A stretch of 64,000 bases of DNA from Ceratopteris richardii. Lineage: Eukaryota > Streptophyta > Polypodiopsida > Polypodiales > Pteridaceae. Positions 47,070-58,719 of this stretch are shown here, one piece after another. Below the pieces are notes generated by a model. That model saw nothing but the letters and a program-made list of their open reading frames with translations, had not been told where the DNA came from and did no database searches. Location of the stretch: positions 225,186,942 through 225,250,941 of the forward strand of contig CM035406.1 of NCBI GenBank assembly GCA_020310875.1, in the 5' to 3' direction. The position numbers and the translations under genes were made by a program. Positions within the stretch are counted from its first letter, which is position 1, and every line of letters begins with the position of its first letter.

Positions 47070-47712
47070 TGGATTCCTTATGCAAGGAGATTCAATCTAC
47101 CATAAAGCACTTCATCGAACATGTCCAAGAGATGAAAAGATTGCTATGACAAGATGATCGATCCATTTCAGACTATGCCTTGAATATCAAGATATTGTTT
47201 CGTGGAACTAAATATCAAGAAGACCACATGGTTAATCAATTTTAAAGTGGCCTCAATCCTGAAGTCAAATATCTCTTGCTATCAATGCCTCAAGCAAATA
47301 CCTTAGAGGGGCTATCAATCAAGCCATTCAGTGTGAGAATCAGTTGTTAAAAGAAAGCCAAGTCCAAGAGTCAAAAGTCTTGAATAATAAAGACATTATT
47401 CCTCAAGAATCTAAATCAAGAGTCTCTGAAGGCGAAGAACTCATTATGAATGATATGGAGCATATAAATTATGAAGATAACAAGAAGATAAAGGACAAGG
47501 AGGAGTTCATGTTGAATCAAGGAGGCATGCTTACTCAAGGAACTCCATCAAAGATCTTGGAAACACTACAACACACCACTAAAAGCTCAAAGGACCTATC
47601 TTGTCATGAAGCTAAGGAAGCTCAAGGGAGACCCAGTCCTTCACCACCTTTCAAGATTAAGGATCATGACGAATTCAAGGTTAATCATGTCTTAGATTCC
47701 ACAATCTCGTGA
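47070..47712 (+). pseudogene. Gag remnant of the 2.2-kb element
   Basis: An ATG at 47070 (MDSLCKEIQS) opens a short frame. Downstream, with stops and one frameshift ignored, I read DYALNIKILFRG, GLNPEVKYLLLSM and INQAIQCENQLL, the end of a Ty3-type capsid domain. 47344-47712 is an open 123-codon tail, rich in charged residues, with no zinc knuckle. It is inactive. Confidence 0.65.
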
Positions 47713-47895
47713 GGATGATTGGAATGCTTTATTCATTGGAAAGCATATGACACCAGTGATCATACTTGTGAACTTATAGAAAATATTCAGAGAGCAAATG
47801 TCAAGGTTTGTGAATTCCATAAGAAGAATCCAATGAAACCCAAGTTAGAGAACATGGCTGCTCTGCGTGGAACTCGTCGCTTGAGGGGGAGGTGA

Positions 47896-48584
47896 TGTCA
47901 TGAACAAGGAAACGATCTAAACCTTAGTTCGATGTCAATTTCTATATCTCATGATTGTCTTAGAGTTTGGCGAAACTAATGCTTCCATTGCGTCCGGAAC
48001 ATGCCAAAAATCCCAAGATCGACTGTCTATTTGCTGAATTCTGTCACTCGGAGGTCCTGATTCAAGTCGATGACATCATGATGACATCATCAAGTTGCAA
48101 CCGCCCTTGGGAACCGCCCTTGAAAACCTATATAAGGAGGGGTTGGCCACATTCATAATCAGTCTTGCCAATACTAGTCTTGGGAGCTCAAGGAGTCGTG
48201 ACCGCCAAGTAAATACTCTTCAAGTTCCAATTCTAGTTCTTGTCTTGTTCCTTGTTCTAGTCTAGTTCTTGGACATCCTATCTTGTCCCCTTGTAATCTC
48301 GTAGTACGAGATCCTGTCGAGGTTTTTCGTGTATCCAGTTCATCTCCCAGAAGGGAGTTCTTAGAATCCAGATATCTTGTCTCATACTTAGGATCCTGGG
48401 TTGTGGGATCTCGTGTATCATCTCTAGTCTAGTTTTCCATACCTATTGGTCCCGGGTTGTGGGACGTCTTGTATCGGCTACATCTTCTTGTATTGTTTTC
48501 CCTATGTGGGTGTTCTTGTAATCATAAGTGTATTTCCGAAATCTTGTCTATTGTAGTCAGAGAGCACAATCTAGTGCTCCCCTG

Positions 48585-48587
<3 letters not shown>
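47896..48587 (+). repeat. 3' LTR of the 2.2-kb element
   Basis: Matches the 5' LTR with several indels, including a duplicated CCGCCCTTG unit near 48100. It keeps the TATATAAGG motif near 48130. Confidence 0.92.

Positions 48588-48647
<60 letters not shown>
48588..48647. repeat. CA/TA then TG microsatellite
   Basis: TA repeats (48591-48628) then TG repeats (48629-48647). Together with 46180-46354 it would form CA-TA-TG, a self-complementary tract, if the LTR element were removed. Confidence 0.94.
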
Positions 48648-49009
48648 AACAATGATTCTGCATTTATGCAAATGCTTATTTAAATTCTTTGAAGAATCCA
48701 CGTATGAAAAAAAATTGGAATTTCAAATGTGCATCAATTGAAAAAATGAAACAAATTGTGAAGAGGCTAGAAAGTCTGTCAAAGAGAAAGTGAGTGACAC
48801 ATTTACACTCACTTGAAGAATACAACCTAAAAAAATTAAATGCGTTATTGTGAAAAGGTGAAACTTGTGCTTTGAAAGAGAAGTTGAGGTGATGAGCTAA
48901 AGACTTGTGCAATCTTCCGTGGAGTTGCTCAGGTCATAGGATCAACCCTCCACATGAAGGAATTCTTACAAACTCTTTTTGGAGCAACAACTTAAATAGT
49001 TCAATAAAC
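48648..49009. other. No gene recognised
   Basis: Unassigned sequence between the microsatellite and the beta copia RT. The 5' part of that copia element is missing. Confidence 0.5.
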
Positions 49010-50355
49010 AGATATACACCAAGGCTAGTAGCAAAGGGGTTTGCTCAAACTCATGATTTGGATTATGAGGAGACCTTCTCACATGTGGCTAAGATGCACA
49101 ATCAGGTTTTTAGTAAGTATAGCATCTTCAAAGAGTTGGAATTTATATCAGTTAGATGTTAAAAAATGTGTTCCTAAATGGATGGATCTCAAAAGAAGTT
49201 AACATGGCTTAACCACCAGTGTATAAAGAAAAGGACAAACCAGACTATCTATGCAAGCTAAGGAAAGCACTCTATGGTTTAAAGAAAGCTCCTAGACATT
49301 GGGACCATAGGCTTGTCACATACTTGTAGGATCAAGGATTTGTTGGTAGCAAAGTAGATTCTTGTTTGTTTATGAAGAAGATTAACTAAGAAGTTATTTA
49401 TCTATGTGTTTATGTGAATGAAATTATCATTATAGGGACTGATTCCAATGGCATCAAGCAAATTAAAGCTAAAATGATGGAGGAATTTAAGATTAGTGAT
49501 CTTGGTTTGATAACAAAATTTCTTGGATTAGAACTTGTATATTTAGATTCGAGAATCTTTATTACTTAGAGGAAGTACATTCATGATATGCTAGTTAAAT
49601 TCAAGATGGAGAACACTAAAATTGTAGGTACACCCATGGAAATCAACCACAAACTTAGTTCTCATGAGGGAGACTCCTTGATTATATTACAAGTTATCAA
49701 AGGCTTGTGGGAAGTGTCAATTATGCAACCCTAACAAGAGTGGACATATGTTATGGAGTAAGTACATTAAGCCAATTCCTACACCAAGAAAACCTCGCTT
49801 GGAAGCTCGCAAGAGGATCTTGAAATATCTAAAGGGTACCATAAATGAAGGGCTAGCTTATCCATTCACTTCAAATTTGGATATCAAGATGTATTCTGAT
49901 GCAAATTGAGCTGGCTCCAAAGATGATACGAGGAGCACTTCTGGCCATTTATCTTTTGTAGGTTCAAAGGTAATATCATGGTCATCAAAGAAACAACCAA
50001 TTGTAGCATTGGCATCAACAGAAGAAAAATGTAGAGGCTTAGCAAATACAACACAAGAGGCTATGTGGCTCAAGCTACTTTACATAGATTTGGGATTACA
50101 CTCTTACACTCAAATGCTTTTTGGAGATAACTCTAGCTCACGTCACTTGGATGCAATCCTATGTATCATGCAAGGACTAAGCACATCAAATTGCACTTTC
50201 ATTATGTAAGAGAGATGCTACTTACCAAGAATACCCAATTGTCCTATGTGTCTACAAATATGCAATGTGCAGATATGCTCACAAAATCTTTGGATGGAAC
50301 TAAGATGAACAGATTAAAGATGATGATTGGATTGCAAGAAATCAAAGAGAAGTGA
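49010..50355 (+). pseudogene. Copia beta reverse transcriptase and RNase H remnant
   Basis: Frames broken by many stops spell copia RT and RNase H in order: [47 protein letters not shown]...KFLGLEL and SKKQPIVALASTEEKCRGLA. The tail MYHARTKHIKLHFHYVRE...MLTKSLDG ends at 50355. The YVDD box is degenerate (YVNEIIIIG). All gag, protease and integrase are missing on the left. A purine tract and LTR follow at once, which confirms the orientation. Confidence 0.85.
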
Positions 50356-50384
50356 AGACCAAGCATGTTAAGTTTAGGGGGATC

Positions 50385-51438
50385 TGTTAGTGCAAATGAT
50401 TCCAAGCCTACATACTTGGAAAATTAGTATTTATCTCATATAGTCACATATGACTACTCCCTTGTAGAAGCCAATTACTATTATCCTTATAAAAGTGCAT
50501 ATGATAATTGCACTTACCCCACATGGAGTAAGGAGGAATCAAATCTCGAATCCTTGGTAGTTGATAGAGGATAAAGTAAAGCCTAAAGTTTAAGAATCAC
50601 TTTATGGTGAGAACTTGAATTTGAATTCAAAATTTGGTTCCAAATCTAGCTATAAATTTTGGATCAAAATCTCGTGTGGATTAGAGCCCGATTTGAAGAT
50701 CAATTGAATGCAGTTTCTTGTGATAAGTGAATTCATTCCATAGCTCTGTCACTACTCTCACATTATGCAATTATATATTCCCAATGTCATTGTATTTCTA
50801 TGTGATTTAATGCATAAATATTGATCATATCTCTACTTTTCTTCTCTGCTATGATCATCTCAGAACATTGAACTTTTCAAAGATTTTTCTCAATGCAGTG
50901 TTGATCATTTGATCTGCTTTAAAATTCTATAGATTCATCAAATTGTCTACTTCATAGATACAAAGGTTCATTATCCTTGCTTTTATCAATCTCGAGATAT
51001 CGTCACATTACTACTCACTAGTCTACATACTATAGCACCCCAAAAATGTTGTGTTAGTCTTCCAAATTGCTAAGCATCATTCTCTATGTACACTTGATTA
51101 TTTTTTTTGATAAACCTCATTATTGATAGCTATCTAAGTTAATTGGATACTTCCAAAAGGAATTTAGTTAATTGCTACCATGTTGAAAGCACTCTGCATT
51201 TTATTGAACATGTGTAGAGACCAAAATAGCAAGTCTTGATGCTTAGTTGAAGTTTGTACACATCTGTTTTGATCCGTTGATTAGAGGATCATGTTCCAAA
51301 GCACATAGGTAAGTATTTGTGATACTTGGGAAGCTCAAGGGGTCTTCTATACTATCTGGAACTTGTTCTTGGCTTGTGTAAAGTAGGATTTTGCAGCACC
51401 ACTTCATCTCTCGAATCTATCCACCTTCTCCTCCAACA
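50385..51438 (+). repeat. 3' LTR of copia beta
   Basis: Begins TGTTAGTGC directly after GTTTAGGGGGATC and ends CTCCAACA. The part from 51026 is clearly homologous to 57735-58159, the other beta LTR. Confidence 0.8.
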
Positions 51439-51775
51439 ATGATCCCTCTTGGGATGAAAAAATCCAAGTAGCAATGTAGTACTCAAGTAGCTAAAACTAC
51501 CCTTAATTGCCTTTCAAAGGTGGACACATGGGCAATTCAAACACCGTCTCATGTATAAGATAGAAAAGTGAATTTCATGTCAAGTTCTGCATAAGTAAAT
51601 CAAGCATCTAGCATCTTTATGATAGAGAACATCATCAAATGGATCTTCAACATCATGAAGACTAAAACGTAAACTGATCTCCATGCAAGTATCAATAGGT
51701 TTGAAATTTTCAAGGCAAAAACATTGCATTAATTTCTGAATGTGTTTTGTTGATAGAAAGCTGCATGAAATTATC
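51439..51775 (-). pseudogene. Copia alpha reverse transcriptase fragment
   Basis: Homologous to 55138-55475 of the minus-strand alpha copy and to the region around 5840-6190 of the full element (reverse complement). The match begins exactly where the beta LTR ends. It is heavily mutated and no frame is open. Confidence 0.75.
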
Positions 51776-52969
51776 AGTTACATCACTGTCCGTAGCATGG
51801 GTAGAGAAGAGTCATACAACAACAGGGACTTATATATTTTATCATATATATCTTGGAAATAGATCTCCCTTTAATTTATGAATGGATGCCGCCTTCACTA
51901 CGGCTACCAATATGTGCAACCTCACTAGATCCTAGATTTGTAGCACGAGTCAAGTGCAATGCCCTTTGCTGCTTTCTAGTTCCTTCATTCATGTAAGCTT
52001 GTCACCAAACCTATAAGTTGTCGGCTCACCACATGGTCTATATAGGATATTGTATAAATCAGTTTGAGGTATCTTTGAGTTTTGGATTTTCTAGAGATAG
52101 ATATGTCATTCTATGTTTATTTCCTACCTATCTTGTAGATTCTGTAGATTATGTTTGTTTCCAGTTGTTAAGAATTTCTAGAACACTCAAACCATTTGGA
52201 ACTTGCAGCATCATCAGAAATGCTGTTACAAGTGATCGTCAACCTTCTAGCCTCAGAAATGCTGTTACAAGTGATCGTCAACCTTCTAGCCTCTGGTAAC
52301 GTTGTCTTCTGAATGAATCACAATGCTCGCACTGCCCAGTATCTCTATAGTGCTGGTCATAAATTAACAGCATGTCTCCTAATCAGCGGTTTACTTCTAT
52401 CGTAGTCTTGATAACTTACAGTACTGTATCCGATACACCTGCTAAATTCATGATTTGTACAAGGCGTCACAACTTTCTCCATTCGCTAAATTCACAATTT
52501 TACATTAAAACTATAAACATTCTCCACCGATTGAGCTCCACGTCTTTTTGCTGATGGTCGCCACGTCTTGCTCTTACTGATCTCCGGAAAGCTATTCCGA
52601 TGATTTAATGCAAATATAATGAAAAATTGAGAGACACATGAAGCAACAACCACCTCAGCCTTATCTATCTCCACCGTTTCTATCTCTCAGCAAATTGTAT
52701 GTGAAAAAAAACAGTAGAGTTAAAGTAGCAGCTTTTAATTAGGAAGATCAGCAGCTAATGATGCCAAGTTAATTTAACTTCTCATCACAACAGAGATGCC
52801 GCATCGCAAGTCAAGCTTCTAAGTATTTCACACAAGCTTCCCACATAGCTGAACAAAATACTATTCACAAACACAATCATTCACTAATGATTGAATCCGG
52901 CAATAATCTTCCAAGTAACTTCTTTCCACACAACGAACAAAATCTCTGATGGTCTAGCTTTTCACAAGG
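51776..52969. other. No gene recognised; contains a 39-bp tandem duplication
   Basis: The only clear structure is a perfect 39-bp direct duplication, 52216-52254 and 52255-52293. Frames of 60-90 codons around it show no known domain. Confidence 0.55.
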
Positions 52970-54359
52970 CATTGAATTCTGCAAATTATTTCTAAGTAAC
53001 CGCACTTTAACCCCCAATATGATAGGATGGATTTTGAACAGAGGGTTATGTGCATAATACTATAAATGTTCTTGAGCTCTATGTATCTCTTCCTTGATTT
53101 CTTTGTGAATATCTATGAGATATTGGGCCTGGGCAACTAGCTCCATAATTTGCAAAGAAGGGACTCAGCTTGCTAGATATATGGACACTATCATTATAGG
53201 CAGACTCTACAAATGGTAAAAGCTCAAACCAATCATTCTGATAATAGTTTATGGTTCAATAGAGATATTATTCTAGGACTTGCTTCACTAGTTCTATTCG
53301 TCCATCATTATGTGGATTATTGGGTATAGATAGTTTAAGTTGAGACCCAAGGAGCTTACAAACACTATTCTAAAAGTTGGATATCAATTGTAGACCTTGA
53401 TAAATGACAATATCATTAGGCAGCCCGTGAAGATTAAAGGTGTACCTATGAAAAAGTCTAGTAGTGGTTGCAGCTATGATTGCCTTGGTAGTTGGAATGA
53501 AGTGTGCCATCTTTCTAAATATATTTAATATAGCTAGAATGGCATTATACTTATATGAATTTGGTGGATCTATGATGAAATCCATAGATAGGAAGCCCAT
53601 GGTCTTTCTAGAATAGGTAAATGTTGCAAGAGGTCATGAGGTTTTTCACCTCACTACCTTAGATCTATTGACGTGTAATGGGTTCTGATATATTCCTTGA
53701 CTTCATTCCATATTTGAGGCCACCAAAAATCCCTTCTTATGAGTTCTATTGTTTTATTCACTCCAAAATATCCTACTACAAGGTTGTCATGATGTTGTTG
53801 AAGTGCTTGAATCCTTTCCTTTCCTATTGGGACATACAATAGGCTCTTAGAGATTAGTAAGCTATCCTTTTCCTGAATATCATTTACTTCTTGAACCTTT
53901 CCTTCTTGAGTTTTCTACTTAATGTTACAAAAAAAATCATCCTATGGATGTTGAAGCTTGATTAATATGCTCTTTTGATGATCAATGGCCTCTTCATATT
54001 TCTTTGGTTCAACTCTAGATCTTCTTAAAAAGACATCACACTGACATTGATTGCATTGTGGATGGTATGTGATGACAAAGTTTAACCGAGATAAAATGTT
54101 ATGTAATTGAGATTGGCTTTTATTGAGGATGTAGGTGTCCATAAAATACTCTAAGTTCTTGTGATTTGTATACATAGAAGCATTATGAGCTTCTAGTTCT
54201 AGATGGTGATACCAGGTGTCAAACACTTCCATTGTAGAAAGAATATATTTATCATGGATTTCATAATTACTCTATCAAGGAGAAAAATTCCTTGATTGAT
54301 ATGCAATTAGATTTATGTATCCATTATGTTCATATTCGCATAGAATGGACCCTAGGGCG
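52970..54359 (-). pseudogene. Ty3/gypsy RNase H and integrase remnant (third lineage)
   Basis: Read right to left. The RNase H end (IAYQSRNFSP, YTNHKNLEYFM) is followed by the integrase zinc region (HDNLVVGYFGVNKTIELI), the core (SMDFIIDPP, RKMAHFIPTTKA, LHGLPNDIV) and the core end NDG...LVKQVLE...FFANYG, then a tail resembling KVWL blocks near 53000. It is broken by many stops and differs strongly from the array chromovirus. On the right it ends at the alpha copia LTR (54360), so the alpha copy probably inserted into it. Confidence 0.8.
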
Positions 54360-54589
54360 TGTTGGATTTTGCGGTCTATGGAAGCAAGTGAATAGCCTGA
54401 GGAAGAAGAAGAAGCTTGGGGCACAACACACAATACTAAATGTATTACAACTAGAATGTATAAAGATAAGTAGCCCATTATGGCAATAGGCATATATACA
54501 AGCCCAAGGAAAAAAACTCCTAAAGAGGGAAAAAAGAGCCCCAAGAGTCCTAGTGTGTTCTCACATATCCCTACCTAAATGTATGAGCA
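54360..54589 (-). repeat. 3' LTR of the decayed copia alpha copy
   Basis: 230 bp, homologous to 6728-6955. It keeps the TTCTTCTTCTTC run and the CCTCTTTAGGAG motif. A purine tract lies at 54590-54600 on the minus strand. Confidence 0.85.
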
Positions 54590-54639
54590 AATCCCCCTTG
54601 AGAATGATGTGGTGAAAAAAGAGTTGGCACTCATGTATA

Positions 54640-56540
54640 AGGAAGTGCCAAGATACGTGGAATCAATGGACAAATGGAAGTAAGCCCAAACCTTTGTAGA
54701 AAGCTTCAAACTTCTCCCTAGGGGGAGCCTTTTTGAAAAGGTTTGCAATATCCTCCTCTCTGGGCACATATGCCAAAGTGATCTCCCGAACAGAGAACCT
54801 CTCCCTTATATAATCATAGTGCATCTCAATGTGCTTAGGGAGAGCATGGAACAAAGGGTTTGTGCAACTACGAATGCACTTTGTTTGTTAGTGAAGATGG
54901 TGGTGGCAAAAGATTGATCAACACCCAAATCAGCCATAAGGTCTCTAAGACACACACACTCGATTGTCATTGTGAAAGCTTAGCCTCACGACTGGAAGTG
55001 GCCATAGTAGGCTACTTCTTGCTCAACCAAGATATACCTGAGCTACCAAGCATGAAGAAAAAATCCACTAGTGGACACAGGAGTCTCATAACAACTAGCC
55101 TAGTCAAAGTTAAAAAAAAGCATGTAAATGTGGTAGTAGTGATCCCCCTTTAGATAAAACAATCCAAGTAGCTGGGTACCACTTAAGTAATGAAATATGT
55201 GCTTAACCACCTGCCAATGCTTGACACGTGGGCCTTGCATAAACCTGCTCATCTATGACATAGAAAACTAAATATCTAGCCGAGTAATACATAATTAAAT
55301 CAAGCATTCAGCAGCTTGGTGGTAGAGAACAACATCCAATGGTCCTCTAGCATCATGAAGACTCAACTGTAAACCTTTCTCCATAGGAGTCGTAATGGTT
55401 TTTTAGTCTTCAAGGCCAAAACGCTGCAATAATGTGTCAATATATTTTGTATGACACAAAGCTATTTTGCCATCAACTTGCATGAATTGAAAGCCCAAAT
55501 AATGATGCAAATGCCCCAAATTTGACATCTGAAATGAGGCATGTAGATTAGCATTAAAATCACCACTGTGCTTCTCATGAGGACGAGTGAGCAGCATGTC
55601 ATCAACATACACAACAATGATCAAAAGCGCATCATTTGCATGCTTAACATACAAGGTATTCTTAGTTGGAGTGTTCTCAAAACCATGTGCAATCAGATAG
55701 GCATGTATCTTTTCATACCATGCATCTGGTGCTTGCTTCAAACCATATAATGCCTCTTTCATCCTCCACACTTGGTTTTCATGCCCTTTTTTCACAAAGC
55801 GACGGGGCTAAAAAACATACACTTCTTCATGCAAGTTATCATTGAGAAATGTACTTTTTTTTTCCAACTGATGTACATTCCAACCATGATGTTCTCCAAG
55901 TGCACAAATGCTACGAATAGTAGTGATTCGACATGTAGGTGCAAAGGTCTCATCAAAATCAATGCCTCTTTCATGAGCATATCCCTTTGCAACAAACCTA
56001 GCCTTCTACGTATCAACTGTTCTATTAGGCTTACACTTCAAGTTGCATACCCATTTAGTGCCAATGGTCTTCTTGTGAGCAGGCAACTCACATAAAAACG
56101 AGGTAACATCGTTTATTATAGCATCATATTCAGATTGCATAGTAACCATCCACTTTTTTTAATTTTTTGCTCCACCAAACAAACAGAGGCTCATTCTCAT
56201 CACAAAGACTAGAGGCAGCCATAGCATAGCAATCTGATGCATAAGAAGCACTATGAGAGTCTCAACGAGTACGATATGATAGAGATGCTTCTAGTTTGCA
56301 CTCACGCAAACTCTACACAAGCAAGTTTCAGATAGCTTTTGCCTCCTCAATATCAGCTCTCTCATCAGCAAGTGCTTTATGTAAATCTACATCAAAGATG
56401 GAATGATTTGCAGCATCACATGAAACCTGTAAAGGCTGAGAAGTTGCCTCAATAGTACCATCACTAGACTATCCACCTATAGAAAGAGGTAGAAAAGTAT
56501 TATACATGCTGGAGCTAATAGATGTCTCCTTAGTGCATCA
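54640..56540 (-). pseudogene. Copia alpha RT and RNase H, decayed
   Basis: The longest open piece, 55795-55403, holds RT (LKQAPDAWYEKI, then YVDDMLLTRP with YVDD intact, LGHLHHYLGFQF). 54854-54663 holds the end (HIEMHYDYIRERF, LAYVPREEDIANLFKKA). Regions between them (RNase H, 54860-55400; RT start, 55800-56100) carry stops and indels. It is not functional. Confidence 0.85.
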
Positions 56541-56636
56541 AAGTAATGGTTGGATAACATCTTCCACAAAAACAACATCAGAGCTAGCCAAAATGTGTTT
56601 ACTTTGTGGATGATATAAATGAAGCATGTAAAGGTG

Positions 56637-56790
56637 TGTGGCAAACCACTCTGATATATGAGGCAAATACAAAATGTGGCAAATCAGTGCCTTATAAGAA
56701 CCAAATACAAAAGTTTGGTGCATCACTGCCATATATGAGCCAAATACAAAATTGTGGCACATCACTACCATACACATGCATAGAAGGATC
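56637..56790. repeat. About four imperfect 39-bp tandem repeats
   Basis: Units starting at 56637, 56675, 56714 and 56753 share TGTGGCAxATCAxTxCC...GAxCCAAATACAAAA. The period is 38-39 bp and the last unit is partial. They adjoin the broken end of the alpha copy. Confidence 0.8.
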
Positions 56791-56927
56791 CAAACATCCA
56801 TATCAGCACTCCTTCAACAAAGAACATTCATGAAATGAGATAAAATTCAAATGAGATTTACAAACAACAAGTAAAAACCAAAATCACCTCATCACAGATG
56901 CTCCCATGAAAGAACGGCACTACATCC

Positions 56928-58159
56928 TGTTGGAGCAAGTCTATGACAAGCCTAAGTATTGGCTTGAGTCCCACAGAGTCATAGAAGAAGCCTTAAAATG
57001 AAGACAATGTAAAGTTCACTTGTGAACTACCTCTTGTAACTTTTGAAGACTTTACTTAATGTAAAAGTGAAAGAATCTTAAGTGGTTGAGTCAACTTGAT
57101 CAAAAAGGGAAAGAGGAGCCACGAATTCATGATTTGTGGTAGGTAGAGAATCAAATCAATCACTAATTGATTGGAGAGTGATTGAGGGAAGTTAGCCTCC
57201 CAAGATCAACTATAAATACATGGTAGTCTTAGTCGTGGTTATGTGAAGACCTCCAAGAGCTGAGCTTTATGCCATATCAAGGTGTGATTACAAAGCACAC
57301 ATATGTATCAGTAATTCCATTTTATTGAAAAATCAATATACTTTCATTTTCGTGATCATTTGAGTTCATATTTCTATGTTCTTCTGAAGTGTACTACTCA
57401 CTCCCATATCTTTCAGTTTTCTCAGTCAGATTGCAGAGATGGTTTCTCTGAGCTTGGTAACGTTAGCTCTATAATTCTACTACATGCTCACGAATTTGCA
57501 TTGCATTTGAGTCTTTCAATCTTCAATTATGTTGACGTGAAGTCAACAGTGTCTGTGCATTTTCACTTCTCTATCATGTACCCAACTTATTTACTCATCT
57601 TGTCAGAGCTATTTCTCAGTATGTACTTACCCACAATCAATGATTTAAAGCTTATTGGATTTAAAATATTGTCTAATATAAGCATACAAATTTTCATAAT
57701 CATTGGGTTCTTAAATCTGGAGTTATGTTCATTTTTCTGCTCACTAGTCTCATTACTGTAGCAGCCCATGAACATCGGGATGATGTCATCACTTGCTAAA
57801 CATCATTCTCAGTGTGTGGCTCCTTATTTTTTATGAGATTACTCTTGAAAGTTAGCTCTTTAAGTTACCTAGACTTCCCCAAGAGGAATTAAGCTAATTG
57901 TTGTTGTGCTCAGAGAATTATGCAAAACACTAGTGTATGAACCAAAATAGCAAGTTCTTCACCTCTGAGCTAACTCCAACTTATCTGTTTTGATCTATCT
58001 TTTTGAGAGTGATCTTCCAAGGTACATAGGGTGTCTAATATATCCATTGGCAAGCTAAAAGGGCCCACCATATACTCGTGGAGTTCATTTGGCAAGTGTA
58101 GATCAAGGATTTTGCAACACCTCTTCATCTTCAAGCACATACCTATCCATCTCTTCACA
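56928..58159 (+). repeat. 5' LTR of a second copia beta copy
   Basis: About 1232 bp from TGTTGGAGC to TTCACA, one base before a primer site. The 3' third is homologous to 51026-51438. A TATAAATA motif at about 57211-57217 is a promoter candidate. Confidence 0.7.
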
Positions 58160-58160
58160 G

Positions 58161-58172
58161 TGGTATTAGAGC
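58161..58172 (+). other. Primer-binding site, tRNA-iMet (copia beta)
   Basis: TGGTATTAGAGC, one mismatch from the iMet complement, directly after the LTR. Confidence 0.8.
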
Positions 58173-58185
58173 AAGGTTGGACAAC

Positions 58186-58716
58186 ATGGTAGATGGATTT
58201 CCGTCATCAATTGACAAATGGCACAGAGGTAACTACTCAGCTTGTTCATTAAGAATGGAAGCTTATCTCCAAGGTAGAAGTTTATATGGTTATGTGGCTG
58301 GAGATGAAGTTATGCCAAGTTTCAGGAACAAAAGTCAACCAACACAAGAAGAGCAAGAAAGATTGAGCACATGGTGCTCCAAGGATGCACTTGCAAGGTC
58401 TTATCTCCTCAAATCTATCTTAGATTTTTTTGTTGCCTCACATTAGAAGTTGTAAGATATCTCAGGAAGTGTGAGATGCACTTTAAGCCTTCTTCTCTTC
58501 AAGTACTAAAGCTAGGAAGCATCAACTATGGCTGGATTTCACAACTCTCAAGAAGGCTCCCAAAAAAATGTGACTGATTTTGTCACAAAGCTCAAGGACA
58601 TAGCAGATCAGTTGGAAAGCATTGGAGAGGTAATAGATAAAGAGAAAACTTTATTTCTCTCTCTATCTTCCTCTATTTCATCGCTCTTTATCTCCCTCTC
58701 TATCAATAGAGAATAA
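58186..58716 (+). pseudogene. Copia beta gag start, truncated
   Basis: The ATG at 58186 (MVDGFPSSIDKWHRGNYSAC) matches the copia Gag start with W-x-x-x-N-Y. The frame is open to 58443, then breaks. The UBN2 part continues in other frames (TDFVTKLKDIADQLESIGEV, 58566-58630). The match ends in a TCTCTC-rich stretch near 58660-58710, and nothing downstream is recognisable. Confidence 0.75.
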
Positions 58717-58719
58717 AAC

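Larger units (their letters stand above)
54360..56600 (-). mobile_element. Copia alpha, decayed partial copy
   Basis: A minus-strand relative of the element at 1805-6955. From right to left it has the integrase end (YHPQSKHIL, SSDVVFVEDVIQPLL), linker, reverse transcriptase, RNase H, purine tract and 3' LTR. Gag, protease, most of integrase and the 5' LTR are missing; the right boundary lies near 56600, where short tandem repeats begin. Divergence is far greater than between the two LTRs of the full element, so this is an older insertion. Confidence 0.85.
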
